From Planctomycetaceae bacterium (GTDB taxonomy: Bacteria > Planctomycetota > Planctomycetia > Planctomycetales > Planctomycetaceae), in NCBI GenBank assembly GCA_024742875.1, contig JANSXP010000028.1:20167-84166 (forward strand): a stretch of 64,000 nucleotides of DNA. Direction: 5' to 3'. The translations under genes were made by a program, and so were the position numbers. Shown here in pieces: positions 62,702 through 64,000 of this stretch. Each line of letters begins with the position of its first letter. Positions within the stretch are counted from its first letter, which is position 1. The notes beneath the pieces are model-generated. The model saw only the letters and a program-made list of their open reading frames with translations. It was not told the origin of the DNA and searched no databases.

Positions 62702-63121
62702 ATGTCAGCACGCCAGTACCACAACCCGACCACGCTTCACCGCAGCCCGGCTTTCAGTCACGGTGTTTCCGTGCCAGCCACCGCGCGGACTGTCTATGTC
62801 GGGGGACAGAATGCCATTGATGCCACGGCACAATTGGCAGGAGCCGGAGATCTGTTCGCTCAAACGGTGAAGACACTCCAGAACCTTGAGGCCGTTTTGC
62901 AGGACGCCAGGGCAACACTGCAGGACGTCGTGAAGTGGACCGTGCTGATGGTACAGGGGCAAAATGCGACGGACGGTTTACGTGCCTTTGACACGGTCTG
63001 GGGCGACAGACCCAATCCTCCCGCCATTACGGTCGCGTTTGTCTCAGGCCTCGCCGTGCCCGGTGCGCTGGTGGAAATTGAGGCTGTGGCGGTGGTGCCG
63101 GAAGCCGGTGGTCCCGGCTGA
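62702..63121 (+). CDS. RidA/YjgF family protein lacking the catalytic Arg
   Basis: A 139-residue member of the Rid superfamily: VYVGGQNAIDATAQLAGAGD, then AQTVKTLQNLEAVLQDARAT and LVEIEAVAVVP. In enamine/imine deaminases of the RidA subfamily an Arg precedes LP about ten residues before the VEIEA strand; here the segment reads VSGLAVPGALVEIEA, without Arg. It therefore belongs with Rid groups of unknown activity and should not be called a 2-iminobutanoate deaminase. It is cytoplasmic and probably trimeric by family. The gap to the upstream gene is 51 bp, so it may be co-transcribed, though a functional link is not evident. Confidence 0.87.
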   Translation: MSARQYHNPTTLHRSPAFSHGVSVPATARTVYVGGQNAIDATAQLAGAGDLFAQTVKTLQNLEAVLQDARATLQDVVKWTVLMVQGQNATDGLRAFDTVWGDRPNPPAITVAFVSGLAVPGALVEIEAVAVVPEAGGPG

Positions 63122-63162
63122 TCTTCCGCCGCGGAAAATGGTGGCCTGTTGCTGCAGACACG

Positions 63163-63194
63163 AAAAAACGCACGAGACAGGAGTGTCTCGTGCG
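63163..63194 (-). terminator. Intrinsic terminator of the CotH-like gene
   Basis: CGCACGAGACA (63169-63179), loop GGAG, TGTCTCGTGCG (63184-63194): a perfect 11-bp stem. On the minus strand it is followed directly by TTTTTT (complement of 63163-63168), the classical intrinsic terminator layout for the gene ending at 63302. Confidence 0.8.
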
Positions 63195-63214
63195 CTGCAG
63201 ACTGGGTGTTGATT

Positions 63215-63247
63215 GTTGGCTTCGCGCAGCCAGTTGGCTTCGCGCAG
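63215..63247. repeat. 15-bp direct repeat, 18-bp period
   Basis: GTTGGCTTCGCGCAG occurs at 63215-63229 and 63233-63247, exactly identical. It lies between the terminator and the palindrome described next, in a non-coding gap between convergent genes. Confidence 0.75.
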
Positions 63248-63252
63248 TCGTA

Positions 63253-63280
63253 GTGGTCTCGAACGGACGTTCGAGACCAC
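63253..63280. repeat. Perfect 13-bp inverted repeat
   Basis: GTGGTCTCGAACG (63253-63265), GA, CGTTCGAGACCAC (63268-63280). It is placed 21 bp past the stop of the CotH-like gene. It could be a second hairpin of the 3' untranslated region or a protein-binding palindrome; no T-run follows it. Confidence 0.7.
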
Positions 63281-63301
63281 AGGAGTGACTTTGCGAGGCT
63301 T

Positions 63302-64000
63302 CTATTCCTCGGCCGCCTCATTGAGCGGGGCCGGTTTGTACTCCAGCAGGAATTTGCGTCGCTGATCAAAGAAACTTCGCAAAGACGCTTCCGCATCGGC
63401 TTTGTCAGACGTCGCCTGCTCGAAGGCTTCCGTGGTTGTCATCTTCTTTGTGTCGGCGGCCACGACTTCGGCAATCAACTCCGCTGACTGGCCGACCTGC
63501 GGACCGATGCGATCCCAGTCGAGCGACTTTTCTGCGATCTCCTGCATGTACTGCAGGTAACGAGCCCGCAGGCTGGGAACGGCCAGCAGTCGACTTCGCA
63601 GTGGCATCCGCGGATTGTCGACAGACACCAGCGGATCCAGATCCACGCCGCCGTGGCCCGGTCCACCGCCTGGACCTCCGCCCGGACCGCCACGACGTCC
63701 ACCAAAGCCCCCGCGTCCACCGCGATTCCCGTCGCGCCCACCGAAGCCCCCGCGTCCACCACGATCGCCCCCACGTCCACCAAAGCCCCCGCGTCCACCA
63801 CGGTCGCCCTCACGTCCACCGAAGCCAACGCGTCCACCGCGATCGTCTTCACGTCCACCGATGCCGTCGCGTCCACCGCGATCGCCTTCACGACCGGGGC
63901 CCGTGTCGCCTCGCTGCCCGCCGTCCTGATTGGCACGGTCACCGCCGGGGCCGCGTTCACGGCGGCCGCCTTCCAGCCCTTCTGGGCCGTTTTCAAATCC
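63302..64000 (-). CDS. C-terminal part of a CotH-type protein with Gly/Arg-rich repeats (5' end outside window)
   Basis: The frame is open from the right edge to a TAG at 63302-63304 and 232 residues are visible; the apparent GTG start at 63646 is internal. The first 115 residues are Gly/Arg-rich with a 13-residue repeat (FGGRGGDRGGRGG). The remaining 115 are globular: VDLDPLVSVDNPRMPLRSRL, VPSLRARYLQYMQEIAEKSL, DWDRIGPQV, EVVAADTKKMTTTEAFEQAT, then SLRSFFDQRRKFLLEY. This tail matches, as I know the family, the end of planctomycete CotH (spore-coat H kinase-like) proteins, where residues after the kinase-like domain read LRxxYLxxxxxIAEKSLDW and end RRxFLL. The kinase-like domain itself would be outside the window. 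A strong terminator follows. Confidence 0.75.
   Translation of the reverse strand, partial: GFENGPEGLEGGRRERGPGGDRANQDGGQRGDTGPGREGDRGGRDGIGGREDDRGGRVGFGGREGDRGGRGGFGGRGGDRGGRGGFGGRDGNRGGRGGFGGRRGGPGGGPGGGPGHGGVDLDPLVSVDNPRMPLRSRLLAVPSLRARYLQYMQEIAEKSLDWDRIGPQVGQSAELIAEVVAADTKKMTTTEAFEQATSDKADAEASLRSFFDQRRKFLLEYKPAPLNEAAEE
63701..63900 (-). repeat. 39-bp tandem repeat encoding FGGRGGDRGGRGG-like units
   Basis: Phe codons recur at 63704, 63743, 63782 and 63821, with an Ile at 63860, exactly 39 bases apart, giving about five units of 13 codons. DNA similarity between units is high, so copy number is probably still variable between strains. The complementary strand reads as a Pro-rich frame that is an artefact. 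Confidence 0.75.

Noticed and set aside
63615..63929. Pro-rich plus-strand frame (RPPKPPRPP repeats)
   Set aside because: It is the complement of the Gly/Arg-rich repeat of the CotH-like gene, whose frame continues into a recognisable globular tail.
63475..63996. Ala/Val-rich minus-strand frame (VDAGALVDVGAIVVDAG-type repeats)
   Set aside because: It is the same tandem repeat read in another frame. It ends without a globular domain, whereas the Gly/Arg frame runs into the CotH-like tail.
1..64000. CRISPR array, tRNA, rRNA, insertion sequence or prophage
   Set aside because: I saw no regularly spaced short repeats with unique spacers, no transposase or integrase motifs and no rRNA or tRNA sequence; the regular repeats present are all within coding frames or the short 63.2-kb cluster.

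Overview
The window is GC-rich bacterial DNA and almost certainly comes from a member of the Planctomycetota. The evidence is the protein repertoire: a DUF1559 prepilin-like protein followed by a small lipoprotein, two formylglycine sulfatases, a six-haem cytochrome of the Pirellula/Verrucomicrobium type, a glucose/sorbosone-dehydrogenase-like propeller fused to a ThuA-like domain, ECF sigma factors of the Sigma70_ECF type paired with Ser/Thr kinases, the C-terminal end of a CotH-type protein, and a giant repeat-built surface protein. No rRNA, tRNA, CRISPR array, transposase or phage gene was recognised.

Layout. (1) 1-24611 (+): one enormous open frame of at least 8,202 codons. It is already open at the left edge, so its true start lies outside the window. 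It is a mosaic of repeat families typical of secreted adhesins: YY-V repeats, beta-helix-like repeats, RTX-like GG-D repeats, a Gly-rich block, a propeller-like stretch, PKD, cadherin-like and Ig-like domains, and a C-terminal tandem duplication. (2) 24996-31452: a signalling block with a membrane Ser/Thr kinase (+), convergent to an ECF sigma factor (-), then a second ECF sigma factor overlapping by ATGA a kinase-TPR protein (-). (3) 31555-41771 (-): a probable five-gene operon, in transcription order cis-3-hydroxy-L-proline dehydratase-like enolase-superfamily enzyme, S9 prolyl-peptidase family protein, six-haem cytochrome c, propeller/ThuA protein, sulfatase. It ends in a 15-bp perfect hairpin, and a PAS-AraC regulator is divergent at its head. 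A joint role in degrading hydroxyproline-containing sulfated material is an inference.

(4) 42631-45097 (-): an LCAT-like lipase whose gene overlaps that of a trypsin-like protease; neither has a visible signal peptide. (5) 45416-50246: a vanadium-dependent haloperoxidase (-) divergent from a two-gene unit (+), an unrecognised two-TM protein followed by a DyP-type peroxidase with a TTG start. (6) 50305-55433: two divergent, uncharacterised exported proteins of 1,123 and 534 residues. (7) 55459-57778: a second sulfatase (-) divergent from a small membrane protein (+). (8) 58188-63121 (+): DUF1559 protein, lipoprotein, PaiB-like flavin-binding protein, WD40 lipoprotein coupled to a small exported protein, and a RidA-family protein. 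(9) 63302-64000 (-): the 3' end of a gene with a Gly/Arg-rich tandem repeat and a CotH-like tail, running off the right edge.

Starts were chosen by homologous N-termini, signal peptides and Shine-Dalgarno matches. Several lie well inside the longest possible frame. All family assignments are from reading the sequences; no database search was run.
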